From Bifidobacterium breve (GTDB taxonomy: Bacteria; Actinomycetota; Actinomycetes; S36-B12): a stretch of 6,371 bases of DNA. Below the pieces are notes generated by a model, which was given only the letters and a program-made list of their open reading frames with translations, was not told the origin of the DNA and searched no databases. Positions 1 through 6,209 of this stretch are shown here, one piece after another (the first letter of the stretch is position 1; every line of letters starts with the position of its first letter). The stretch lies in the NCBI GenBank assembly GCA_945900705.1, contig CAMDKJ010000100.1, positions 1-6,371 on the forward strand, read 5' to 3'. A program made the translations under genes and the position numbers.

Positions 1-752
1 TCGGTTTGGTAACCGGTACCTGCAATATCGACCACATAGTCGTCTTCGATTGTTAAAGTTATTGGCGATTGCACATAGTGCTTAAAGGTGAGATTCACAT
101 CGCCGGGTGCCAACACGACAGTGCCATTGACACGATTGCGGCCAGGGAAGGCAAGTACGAGCCCACCCGGCCAGTGCGCGATTGATCCTGGGCCGCTCAC
201 AACTCCCGTAGAACCGGCGGTGAAAGCATCAGCGAGGTCAACGGTCAGGTCGGTGCCAGCGTCGCTAGTTGCGCGCATTATTTTCGAACGCGTCATCAGG
301 TCGTGGGATTCGGTGATGCGCTGTGCAACTTCAGGGTTATGGCGCAGGCGCTCATAAACTTCGGGGCTCTCATTGCTGATCATGAGCACCCGGCAACCAG
401 CGGCCAGGATTGGGCGCAGTTCACGTGAGTGCAGTAGCCCCTCCTGGGTAACGTCGATGATGAAAGGAACCGATGAAATGGCGGTGACGGCCGCTGACAT
501 ATTTCCGAGAGCAAGGCTGGTACCGGTGGATCGTAGGGCAACGGGGCCTTCATTTGCTGGGCTGCGCATGACGATCTCAAAGGGTTTGGCGCCGAGTGAC
601 TCTGCCGCCAGCACCGCGGTGGCCACTAACTCGGGTCGACTTGAACTCTCAGATAGCACGACGCATTCATCACCTGGGCCAAGGCCGGATAGTTTGAACT
701 GATCAGCAAAACGCGAGATCCAGCGCCATTCACTAGGTGCATGACGGCTCAT
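1..752 (-). CDS. nicX: NicX-like 2,5-dihydroxypyridine 5,6-dioxygenase family protein (C-terminus beyond window)
   Basis: The reading frame is open from the ATG at 752-750 to the left edge, giving 250 codons, and is truncated only by the window. The protein resembles NicX, the Fe(II) dioxygenase that opens 2,5-dihydroxypyridine to N-formylmaleamate in nicotinate degradation and has an aminopeptidase-T (M29)-like fold. Shared blocks, judged from memory, include LLHS (residues 106-109), an SPEVYERL-like stretch (129-136), RSKIMRATSDAGTDL (155-169), HWPGG (193-197), a GTVVLAPGDV block (210-219) and FKHY (223-226). NicX is about 350 residues long, so roughly 100 are missing. The metal ligands I recall (His265, His318, Asp320) fall in the missing part, so catalytic competence cannot be checked. 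The start is supported by GGGAG at 762-758, five bases upstream, and by an ATGA overlap with the hydrolase stop, which implies translational coupling. The family call is fairly secure. The true substrate is not, and other hydroxylated N-aromatics or an M29-type peptidase remain possible. Confidence 0.8.
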   Translation of the reverse strand, partial: MSRHAPSEWRWISRFADQFKLSGLGPGDECVVLSESSSRPELVATAVLAAESLGAKPFEIVMRSPANEGPVALRSTGTSLALGNMSAAVTAISSVPFIIDVTQEGLLHSRELRPILAAGCRVLMISNESPEVYERLRHNPEVAQRITESHDLMTRSKIMRATSDAGTDLTVDLADAFTAGSTGVVSGPGSIAHWPGGLVLAFPGRNRVNGTVVLAPGDVNLTFKHYVQSPITLTIEDDYVVDIAGTGYQT

Positions 753-1558
753 ATCTTCTCCCAGTGTTGAGCGACAAGTGCATTTACTTCGGCGGGCGCT
801 TCGAGATTAAGCAAGTGCCCGGCGCCATTTACAATCTGCAGTTTTGCGCCAGGAACTAGGTCGACAATGGCCTGACCATACGCCGGTGGGGTTTCGGTGT
901 CATGCGCTCCGACCAGAACGAGGGTTGGCGCCGTGATACTTGGCAAAATTGATCGTGAATCGTGGGTAACGATGGTTTCGAGTGCAGTTAGCAGACCCGC
1001 CATGGGGATGCGCGACATTGACTCAACCGCTTCCGGCACCACATGGGCTCCCCTTGGGCCGGCCAAACTGGCCAAAATGAAGGGCGCTGCCGCGGCAGGT
1101 GAGCCGGCAGTTTCAAGGCCAGCTAGTCGATCCGCGCGCCACGTGACCGGGTCGGTGCCGTCAAGGCCGAATTTCGGGCTGGTGCACAGCAGTGTCAAAG
1201 TACGCACAAGTATGGGATAAGTCGCGGCAACGTATTGCGCGATCATGCCGCCGAATGACATTCCGACCAAGTCAACCGGCGCACCGGGTGATACCTCCGC
1301 AATCAGTTCTGCGACCCGCCCGGCATAAGCGGTGAAAGTTGTTTCAGCGACCGGCAGCGAATTTCCATACCCTGGTGCATCCCACGCGATCAGCCGCCGC
1401 AATTCAGCAAGCTCAGCGAATTGCGGCCGCCAGCCGGTGCGACTGCTACCGATCCCATGCAAAAAGATGGCGATGGGGCCGGTGCCGGCTTCGCGCCAGG
1501 CGGTCGGAAGGGCATCAACGTCCACCGGGGTGTCCATAGGGTTGACATCGTTACGCAT
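749..1558 (-). CDS. alpha/beta-fold hydrolase (PcaD/NicD-like, catabolic)
   Basis: A complete 269-residue cytoplasmic alpha/beta hydrolase of typical family length. The oxyanion-hole HG lies at 34-35. The nucleophile elbow GMSFGG puts the serine at 101, the acid is Asp220 in GAHDTETPP, and the histidine is His248 in GAGHLLNLE. This is the canonical triad spacing seen in 3-oxoadipate enol-lactonase (PcaD) and relatives. The gene is first in a minus-strand pair and its TGA overlaps the ATG of the NicX-like gene. By analogy with NicX/NicD it may hydrolyse the ring-cleavage product, for example by deformylating N-formylmaleamate; this is inference from context. The ATG at 1558 is preceded directly by an in-frame TAA and has a -10-like TAGGTT six bases upstream, so it is probably the first base of a leaderless mRNA. 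The internal Met8 has no Shine-Dalgarno sequence. An enol-lactonase or C-C bond hydrolase is the main alternative. Confidence 0.88.
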   Translation of the reverse strand: MRNDVNPMDTPVDVDALPTAWREAGTGPIAIFLHGIGSSRTGWRPQFAELAELRRLIAWDAPGYGNSLPVAETTFTAYAGRVAELIAEVSPGAPVDLVGMSFGGMIAQYVAATYPILVRTLTLLCTSPKFGLDGTDPVTWRADRLAGLETAGSPAAAAPFILASLAGPRGAHVVPEAVESMSRIPMAGLLTALETIVTHDSRSILPSITAPTLVLVGAHDTETPPAYGQAIVDLVPGAKLQIVNGAGHLLNLEAPAEVNALVAQHWEKI

Positions 1559-1594
1559 TTAAGCAACCTAGGGCATCGAAACTAATTAAGTCAA
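1558..1594 (-). promoter_or_regulatory. Leaderless promoter of the hydrolase/nicX-like pair
   Basis: On the minus strand a -35 box TTGACT (1594-1589) is followed by an 18-base spacer and a -10 box TAGGTT (1570-1565). Six bases later comes the ATG at 1558. That spacing places transcription initiation on the A of the start codon, matching the absence of a good Shine-Dalgarno sequence. The -35 lies inside the shared inverted repeat. Assigned by eye, with no mapped start. Confidence 0.6.
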
Positions 1595-1604
1595 CGGTGT
1601 TGAC
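1590..1604. promoter_or_regulatory. Inverted repeat GTCAAC-GGT-GTTGAC between divergent promoters (candidate operator)
   Basis: A perfect 6-bp inverted repeat with a 3-base spacer sits at the centre of the 75-bp divergent intergenic region. Each arm contains most of an outward-facing -35 box (TTGACT to the left, TTGACA to the right). A protein bound here would block both promoters at once, so it is a plausible operator for coordinated control. The symmetry could also arise simply from two back-to-back consensus -35 boxes. No regulator gene is visible in the window. Confidence 0.45.
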
Positions 1605-1634
1605 ATTTGAGCTTTGTGCCCTAACCTTTGCTCA
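1600..1634 (+). promoter_or_regulatory. Leaderless promoter of the acyl-CoA dehydrogenase-fold gene
   Basis: A consensus -35 TTGACA (1600-1605), a 16-base spacer and a -10 TAACCT (1622-1627) are followed by exactly six bases and then ATG at 1634. The predicted transcription start is the A of that ATG. There is no Shine-Dalgarno-like sequence in front of it. The geometry mirrors the opposing promoter. Confidence 0.65.
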
Positions 1635-2878
1635 TGACTACAACAACTTCCGTTTCCCCCCACGAAGGTGCCAGCGCCGCCACCGGAGCACCCGGTTCAA
1701 CTCCATCCAAACGGACTAGGGATCAGATGGTCGCTGCCATCGCCGAGATGGGGCCTAGGTTTGCCGAACGGGCCTTTGCGGTTGATCGAGATGCCGTCTT
1801 CCCTTTTGAGAATTTCGCTGACCTACGCGATACGGGATTCCTAGCCCTTTGCGTGCCAAAGGAATACGGAGGCATGGGCGCTACCTACTCGGACTATGTA
1901 CGAGTATCCGAGGAGATCGGGCGCCACTGCGGGGCAACTGCCCTTACGTTCAATATGCACAACGCGACGATGCTCTGGGCTGGTCAAGTCAGCGACCTAC
2001 TTGAGATGACTCACGAACAACGCGAGGCACATGAACGTCGGCGCGCTCGGATGTTCAAAGATGTTGTTGAAAAGAACATAATTCACTCGCAGCCTTTCAG
2101 CGAAGGCCTAAACCCCAACGCACTCGCGGGAGTCGCGACCGTAGCTGTGCCCGTAGAGGGCGGCGGTTACCGCGTCACCGGGCGCAAGATTTTCGCATCG
2201 CTAAGTGGCGCTGCAAATCGCTATAACGTCACGTGCCAGGTACCGGGCGAGGACTTCCTGCGCCTGCTATCAGTGCACTCCGACGCTGAAGGCGTCGAGA
2301 TCGTTGATGACTGGGATCCACTTGGCATGCGCGGCACCGTCTCGCGCACTTTACTGCTGCAGGACGTTTATGTAGCAGCGGACGATGAAGTGCTACCAGG
2401 CGGCCTTTATGACCAAGCGGCGAATCGGTATCCGTACCTCTTCATGTCCCTAGCGCCGTCCTACCTAGGATTAACCAAGGGAATTCTTGATTTCACCCGC
2501 CTTTATCTGCGCGGCGAAATGGCAGGTGCGGCGAAGGGCACCGGTCGTCGCGACAACCCAATAAAGCAAATCGGTTGGGCAGAAATGCAGATCAAGTTCG
2601 AGCAAAGTCGCGCACTGCTTTATAGCGCAGTCGATAGCGCGGTACTTGATCCAGATGAGTCGCAGATGATTTCCGCGTGGGCCGCCGTGTACACCACCAT
2701 GGAAACCGCCAACGATGTAGCGAGACTTGCGGTGCGGGTTTGCGGAGGGCAGTCCATGCTCAAAAACATGGCACTTGAGCGCATGTACCGCGATTCCAGG
2801 CTCGGATCGACCATGTTGCCTTGGAGCGCAGAGGTGGCCTTGGAGCGCATAGGTAAGGCTCGGCTCTATGAAAACTGA
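1634..2878 (+). CDS. Acyl-CoA dehydrogenase-fold flavoprotein, apparently lacking the catalytic glutamate
   Basis: A 414-residue acyl-CoA dehydrogenase superfamily protein, cytoplasmic and flavin-dependent by family. Visible blocks are CVPKEYGGMG (73-82) in the N-terminal helical domain, SEG (156-158) and TGRKIFASLSGAA (182-194) in the beta domain, DPLGMRGTVSR (228-238), and CGG (370-372) with LERMYRDSRLG (381-391) in the C-terminal domain. After YRDSRLG, where many family members have the base in a YEGT-like motif, this protein reads STMLPWSAE. In the helix where isovaleryl-CoA dehydrogenases carry the alternative glutamate, I see YPYLF (266-270). It may therefore be a divergent dehydrogenase or a flavin monooxygenase of the DszC type. 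The first 28 residues are low-complexity, rich in Thr, Ser, Ala and Gly. ATG 1634 is preferred over an in-frame TTG at 1628 because the -10 box abuts that TTG. The gene heads the plus-strand group and is divergent from the hydrolase. Confidence 0.87.
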   Translation: MTTTTSVSPHEGASAATGAPGSTPSKRTRDQMVAAIAEMGPRFAERAFAVDRDAVFPFENFADLRDTGFLALCVPKEYGGMGATYSDYVRVSEEIGRHCGATALTFNMHNATMLWAGQVSDLLEMTHEQREAHERRRARMFKDVVEKNIIHSQPFSEGLNPNALAGVATVAVPVEGGGYRVTGRKIFASLSGAANRYNVTCQVPGEDFLRLLSVHSDAEGVEIVDDWDPLGMRGTVSRTLLLQDVYVAADDEVLPGGLYDQAANRYPYLFMSLAPSYLGLTKGILDFTRLYLRGEMAGAAKGTGRRDNPIKQIGWAEMQIKFEQSRALLYSAVDSAVLDPDESQMISAWAAVYTTMETANDVARLAVRVCGGQSMLKNMALERMYRDSRLGSTMLPWSAEVALERIGKARLYEN

Positions 2879-2908
2879 GAAAAAGTTAAGGAAACAGGCC
2901 GTAATGGC

Positions 2909-2937
2909 TTGACTAGACACCCGGCAAACCCAATGAT
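2909..2937 (+). promoter_or_regulatory. Possible promoter of the APC permease gene
   Basis: TTGACT at 2909-2914 is followed by a 17-base spacer and AATGAT at 2932-2937, a fair -10 match. This predicts a start near 2944 and a 5' leader of about 46 bases. It lies in the 111-base gap after the flavoprotein gene, which has no convincing terminator, so the permease could also be co-transcribed from upstream. Confidence 0.35.
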
Positions 2938-2980
2938 CGGTACATCATTCGGCCCCGTATGACCGGATGCTGACATCAGC

Positions 2981-2985
2981 GGAGG
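2981..2985 (+). promoter_or_regulatory. Ribosome binding site GGAGG of the permease
   Basis: A full GGAGG lies four bases before the ATG at 2990 and fixes that start. This contrasts with the apparently leaderless upstream gene. It is preceded by a short symmetric GCTGA-CA-TCAGC (2969-2980). Confidence 0.7.
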
Positions 2986-2989
2986 AAAA

Positions 2990-4531
2990 ATGTCCCAAAG
3001 AGATCATCTGCCAGAGTCGGATCAGCATCTAGGTACTGGCGACCCAGAAACCAAGCAGACAAGTCTAAAGAAAGGCACGCTCGGCCTTTATGGCATCGTG
3101 TTCTTCGTTGTTGCAGCTGCTGCGCCTTTGGCCGGGATCTCGGGCGCGTTCCCGGTGGCGATCGGCGCGGGTGATGGTGCCGGCGCCGCCGGCATGTACG
3201 TCGCAGTCGGCATAGTTCTACTAATCTTCAGCGTTGGCTACGCCACGATGAGCCAGTACGTGACCAACACGGGTGCCTTCTTCGCATACGTTGGCCGCGG
3301 CCTTGGCATCGTGCCAGGTGTCGGATCGGCATTCGCGTCATTGGTGGCTTATATAACGGTTATGTGGGCCATCCTTGGTTTCATTTCAGGGCAGATGAAG
3401 TTTCAGTTCATCGCTAAGTTCGGTTTGGATCTGCCGTGGTGGGTGTATGCATTCGTCATCATCGCCTTAATCTTTGTGCTGTCTGCAGCCTCGGTTGATA
3501 TTGGCGCGAAGTTGTTGGGAATCTTGCTTTCTATTGAAATTATTGCCCTACTCATTGTGGGCTTGGCGACTTTGATAAATGGGGGACCGGAAGGCGTCAA
3601 TTTCGGTGCATCGTTTAGCCCATCGTCGATTTTCGAGGGTGGCTTTACGGGTGGCGCGGGTATCGCTTTCGCTTTCGCCCTCGCTTCCTTTATCGGGTTC
3701 GAAGCAACTGCGATCTACGGTGAAGAATCGAAGGATCCGAAAAAGACAGTGCCAAGGGCTACCTACATTTCGGTGATTTTGATTACGGCCTTATTTGCGA
3801 TCGTGGGTTTGGGGCTGGTCACCAGCCTTGGGGCTACCGACATTGCGAACAAGGTATTTGAGATTACCGCGATTGACGGTGTGCCATTGTCGGATCCATC
3901 CGCGGTCCTCTTTAGCGCATCGACGACATATGTGGGCGCCTGGATGACCGAGTTATTCGGCTGGATCATCCTGACCTCGCTATTTGCCGGCGGTCTTGCC
4001 ATGCAGAACTCGGCGGCACGCTACTTCTTCGCGATGGGTCGAGCGGGTGTGCTACCGAAGGCACTTGACCGCACGAATAAGGCGCAGGCACCCTGGGTGG
4101 CCACAATCGTGGTTAGCCTCTTCGCGGTGGCAATCACGATCATCTTCATTATTTTCAACCTGGATCCGATCGTGCACATGTTCTTCTGGTTCGGGGCGGT
4201 CGCGGTGCTCGCGATCGTGCTCACTGAAATCTTGGTGAGTATCTCGGTGATCGTTTACTTCCGTCGCACCAAGGAAGACACCCGGCCATGGAACACGCTG
4301 ATCGCTCCAATCTTGGCGATCATTGGGCTGGCAATCGGCGAATACATGTTGATGAGTCGGTTCAACCTGTTCTCGGGCACATCCTCAGGTGAAGGTGGCC
4401 CATGGGAAATGAATACGACCGGATGGATTCTTGTCCTGTCGCCGTTTGTGCTCTTCGTGGTGGGCCTGATCGTGGGTGTCGCGCGCAAGAAGTCCGAAAA
4501 TTACGATGCGGTGCACAACTTCGTCAGTTAA
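2990..4531 (+). CDS. APC-superfamily amino acid/amine permease, 12 membrane segments
   Basis: A 513-residue integral membrane protein of the amino acid-polyamine-organocation family, probably a proton-coupled importer. The N-terminal 33 residues are hydrophilic and cytoplasmic. Hydrophobic segments fall near 34-58, 66-86, 110-133, 150-168, 174-196, 221-242, 258-280, 318-338, 366-389, 394-423, 436-456 and 476-497. The first is broken by a Gly/Pro-rich stretch typical of the unwound substrate-binding helix 1. Family signatures are TNTGAFFAYVGRGLG (92-106), EESKDPKKTVPRA (245-257) after helix 6, and QNSAARYFFAMGRAGVLPKAL (339-359 region) after helix 8. Context suggests the cargo is the nitrogen-containing or aromatic substrate of the neighbouring enzymes; sequence alone does not tell which. 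A strong hairpin follows the stop codon. Confidence 0.92.
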   Translation: MSQRDHLPESDQHLGTGDPETKQTSLKKGTLGLYGIVFFVVAAAAPLAGISGAFPVAIGAGDGAGAAGMYVAVGIVLLIFSVGYATMSQYVTNTGAFFAYVGRGLGIVPGVGSAFASLVAYITVMWAILGFISGQMKFQFIAKFGLDLPWWVYAFVIIALIFVLSAASVDIGAKLLGILLSIEIIALLIVGLATLINGGPEGVNFGASFSPSSIFEGGFTGGAGIAFAFALASFIGFEATAIYGEESKDPKKTVPRATYISVILITALFAIVGLGLVTSLGATDIANKVFEITAIDGVPLSDPSAVLFSASTTYVGAWMTELFGWIILTSLFAGGLAMQNSAARYFFAMGRAGVLPKALDRTNKAQAPWVATIVVSLFAVAITIIFIIFNLDPIVHMFFWFGAVAVLAIVLTEILVSISVIVYFRRTKEDTRPWNTLIAPILAIIGLAIGEYMLMSRFNLFSGTSSGEGGPWEMNTTGWILVLSPFVLFVVGLIVGVARKKSENYDAVHNFVS

Positions 4532-4543
4532 TAAATTGCATTA

Positions 4544-4582
4544 AAGGAAGGGGCGGGCGCATGATGGGCCCGCCCCTTCCTT
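4544..4582 (+). terminator. Perfect 15-bp GC-rich hairpin after the permease gene
   Basis: The left arm AAGGAAGGGGCGGGC (4544-4558) and right arm GCCCGCCCCTTCCTT (4568-4582) pair without mismatch around a 9-base loop. The hairpin starts 12 bases after the permease stop. There is only a short T-containing tail (TTAT) instead of a long U tract, as is often seen in GC-rich Gram-positives. It is probably an intrinsic terminator or partial attenuator. It could also be an intercistronic element that stabilises the permease mRNA, since the next gene is on the same strand and begins only 28 bases further on. Confidence 0.8.
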
Positions 4583-4593
4583 ATGCCGCTCTT

Positions 4594-4599
4594 GAGGAG
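4594..4599 (+). promoter_or_regulatory. Ribosome binding site GAGGAG of the CoA ligase
   Basis: GAGGAG lies 11 bases before the GTG at 4611, a somewhat long spacing. An out-of-frame ATG at 4600 directly abuts it, too close to be used. An in-frame TGA at 4593-4595 leaves GTG 4611 as the first available start in the ligase frame. Confidence 0.55.
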
Positions 4600-4610
4600 A
4601 TGAAATCGCG

Positions 4611-6209
4611 GTGACCTCCACCCCATCGGCGCATCTTGATACTTTCACCCGAGACAATCTGCCGCCCGTGGACCAATGGCCAAGCTTCAATGAACAGTGG
4701 CTGGCTGAGCACTATCCGGATCGCCTTAACTGTGCCGTGGAGCTACTAGACGGAACAATTTCGCGTCTCGGTGGAGCCGGCTGCGCGGTGACCGATGGTG
4801 AGAAGTCCTGGTCCTACGACGAGCTGGCCGATCGGGTGCAGCGCACCGCCAATGTCTTGGTGGCACTTGGTGTCGTGCCAGGAAATCGGGTGCTCCTTCG
4901 CGGGCCCAATAACCCATGGCTGGCCGTCACTTGGCTCGCAGTCGTGCGCATCGGTGCCGTAGTGGTGACGACGATGCCGCTATTGCGCACCGGGGAGCTT
5001 GAAAAGATTGTCGACATTGCTCAGGTGCAAGTCGCATTAGTAGACCATCGATTCGTTGAGGAGTGGTCGGGTGTCGCTAATTTCGCCGGGCTTACACTGG
5101 TGTTTGGGGGCGCTGACCCGGATGATCTCGAGCAGTTAGTGGCCGAAGCCTCCAATGTCAACATGCCCGTTGATACCGCAGCCGATGATGTCTGCATGCT
5201 GGCATTCACCTCAGGTACTACCGGTAAACCAAAAGCCACCATGCACTTCCACCGGGATGTACTAGCGATTGCCGACTCCTTCTGCGCATCAATCGTGCAA
5301 CCAACGGCCGCTGACATCTTCGCCGGTAGTCCACCATTTGCCTTCACTTTTGGGCTAGGAGCTCTACTTATCTTCCCCCTTCGTTTTGGTGCCTGCGCAT
5401 TGCTGCTTGAGTCAGCATCCCCGCCGATTTTGCTAAGAGCTGTTGAGCTAAACCGCGTAACCTGCCTGTTCACCGCCCCCACCGCGTATCGTGCGATGTT
5501 GCCCTCGGTGGGCGAAGTTGATCTAAGTAGCCTCCGAGTTTGTATATCCGCCGGTGAAACCCTGCCGGAGCCAACCTGGCGGGCCTGGAAGCAAGCAACC
5601 GGCCAGTCACTTATTGATGGCATTGGTGCCACGGAGATGCTGCACGTATTTATCTCGGCCCGTGGTGACGAAATCGTGCCTGGGTCAACGGGTAAGGTCG
5701 TGCCTGGCTACATCGCCGACGTGGTTGACGACGATTTCAATTCAATGCCCCCGGGACAACCCGGGCGCCTTGTCGTTAAAGGGCCAACCGGTTGCCGGTA
5801 TTTAAATGACGAGCGGCAATTTGATTATGTGCAAGGCGGCTGGAACGTCACTGGTGATGTCTATATTAAAGATGAGAATGGGTATTTCTTCTACCAAGCA
5901 CGAGCAGACGACATCATTGTTTCGAGTGGTTACAATATTGCCGCTCCGGAAGTGGAGTCGGCCTTGCTAGCTCACGTAGCCGTACAAGAAGCTGCCGTAG
6001 TTGGTCAGCCGGATGAAGCCCGCGGGATGATAGTTAAGGCGTTCGTGGTGCTGAACCCGGCCGCTACCGCATCGGATGGTCTTGTGCACGAATTGCAGGC
6101 TTTCGTCAAGGCATCTATCTCACCATATAAATACCCGCGCGAGATTGAATTCGTCATCGAGCTACCCAAGACGGCAACCGGCAAACTACAGCGATTCAAA
6201 TTGAGATAG
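4611..6209 (+). CDS. Aryl-CoA ligase, 2-aminobenzoate/benzoate-CoA ligase type
   Basis: A 532-residue member of the ANL adenylate-forming family. It converts an aromatic carboxylate, ATP and CoA to the aryl-CoA via an acyl-adenylate. The phosphate-binding loop TSGTTGKPK is at 200-208, the GIGATE motif at 337-342, TGD at 414-416, the hinge-region RADD at 431-434, and the C-terminal catalytic lysine Lys525 in TATGKLQR (521-528). The N-terminal HLDTFTRDNLPP (8-19), VPGNRVLLRGPNNP (89-102), TTMPLLR (120-126), KATMHFHRD (208-216) and PPFAFTFGLG (241-250) resemble, from memory, 2-aminobenzoate-CoA ligase-like proteins more than acetyl- or long-chain acyl-CoA synthetases. The substrate is therefore probably a benzoate-, aminobenzoate- or similar aromatic carboxylate. 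Translation starts at GTG. Its stop codon lies inside the 3' end of the convergent P450 gene. Expression must come from read-through of the upstream hairpin or a promoter within the permease gene. Confidence 0.92.
   Translation: MTSTPSAHLDTFTRDNLPPVDQWPSFNEQWLAEHYPDRLNCAVELLDGTISRLGGAGCAVTDGEKSWSYDELADRVQRTANVLVALGVVPGNRVLLRGPNNPWLAVTWLAVVRIGAVVVTTMPLLRTGELEKIVDIAQVQVALVDHRFVEEWSGVANFAGLTLVFGGADPDDLEQLVAEASNVNMPVDTAADDVCMLAFTSGTTGKPKATMHFHRDVLAIADSFCASIVQPTAADIFAGSPPFAFTFGLGALLIFPLRFGACALLLESASPPILLRAVELNRVTCLFTAPTAYRAMLPSVGEVDLSSLRVCISAGETLPEPTWRAWKQATGQSLIDGIGATEMLHVFISARGDEIVPGSTGKVVPGYIADVVDDDFNSMPPGQPGRLVVKGPTGCRYLNDERQFDYVQGGWNVTGDVYIKDENGYFFYQARADDIIVSSGYNIAAPEVESALLAHVAVQEAAVVGQPDEARGMIVKAFVVLNPAATASDGLVHELQAFVKASISPYKYPREIEFVIELPKTATGKLQRFKLR

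Noticed and set aside
88..702. Plus-strand open frames opposite the NicX-like gene
   Set aside because: The minus-strand frame encodes a recognisable NicX-like protein with a ribosome site and a coupled start. The plus-strand frames are its shadows.
1628..1633. TTG at 1628 as an upstream in-frame start of the acyl-CoA dehydrogenase-fold gene
   Set aside because: It directly abuts the -10 box at 1622-1627 and would lie upstream of the predicted transcription start. There is no Shine-Dalgarno sequence. ATG 1634 fits better.
2895..2911. Weak stem (about 6 bp with a G-U pair) after the acyl-CoA dehydrogenase-fold gene
   Set aside because: It is short, contains a wobble pair and has no U tract, so it is not convincing as a terminator.
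2471..2920. 149-codon open frame on the minus strand across the end of the acyl-CoA dehydrogenase-fold gene
   Set aside because: It is antisense to the conserved C-terminal domain, shows no family motifs and has no plausible ribosome site.
2969..2980. Symmetric GCTGA-CA-TCAGC just before the permease ribosome binding site
   Set aside because: The two-base loop is too small for a stable RNA hairpin, and a 5-bp arm is short for an operator. No second copy was noticed.
4402..4614. Plus-strand 70-codon frame ending in a TGA that overlaps the ligase GTG
   Set aside because: It mostly lies out of frame within the end of the permease gene, runs through the hairpin and has no recognisable protein features. 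The stop/start overlap is probably coincidence.
5021..5632. 203-codon open frame on the minus strand within the ligase gene
   Set aside because: It is fully antisense to conserved ligase motifs. Its Ser/Ala/Thr-rich, low-information translation is what codon bias on the other strand produces.
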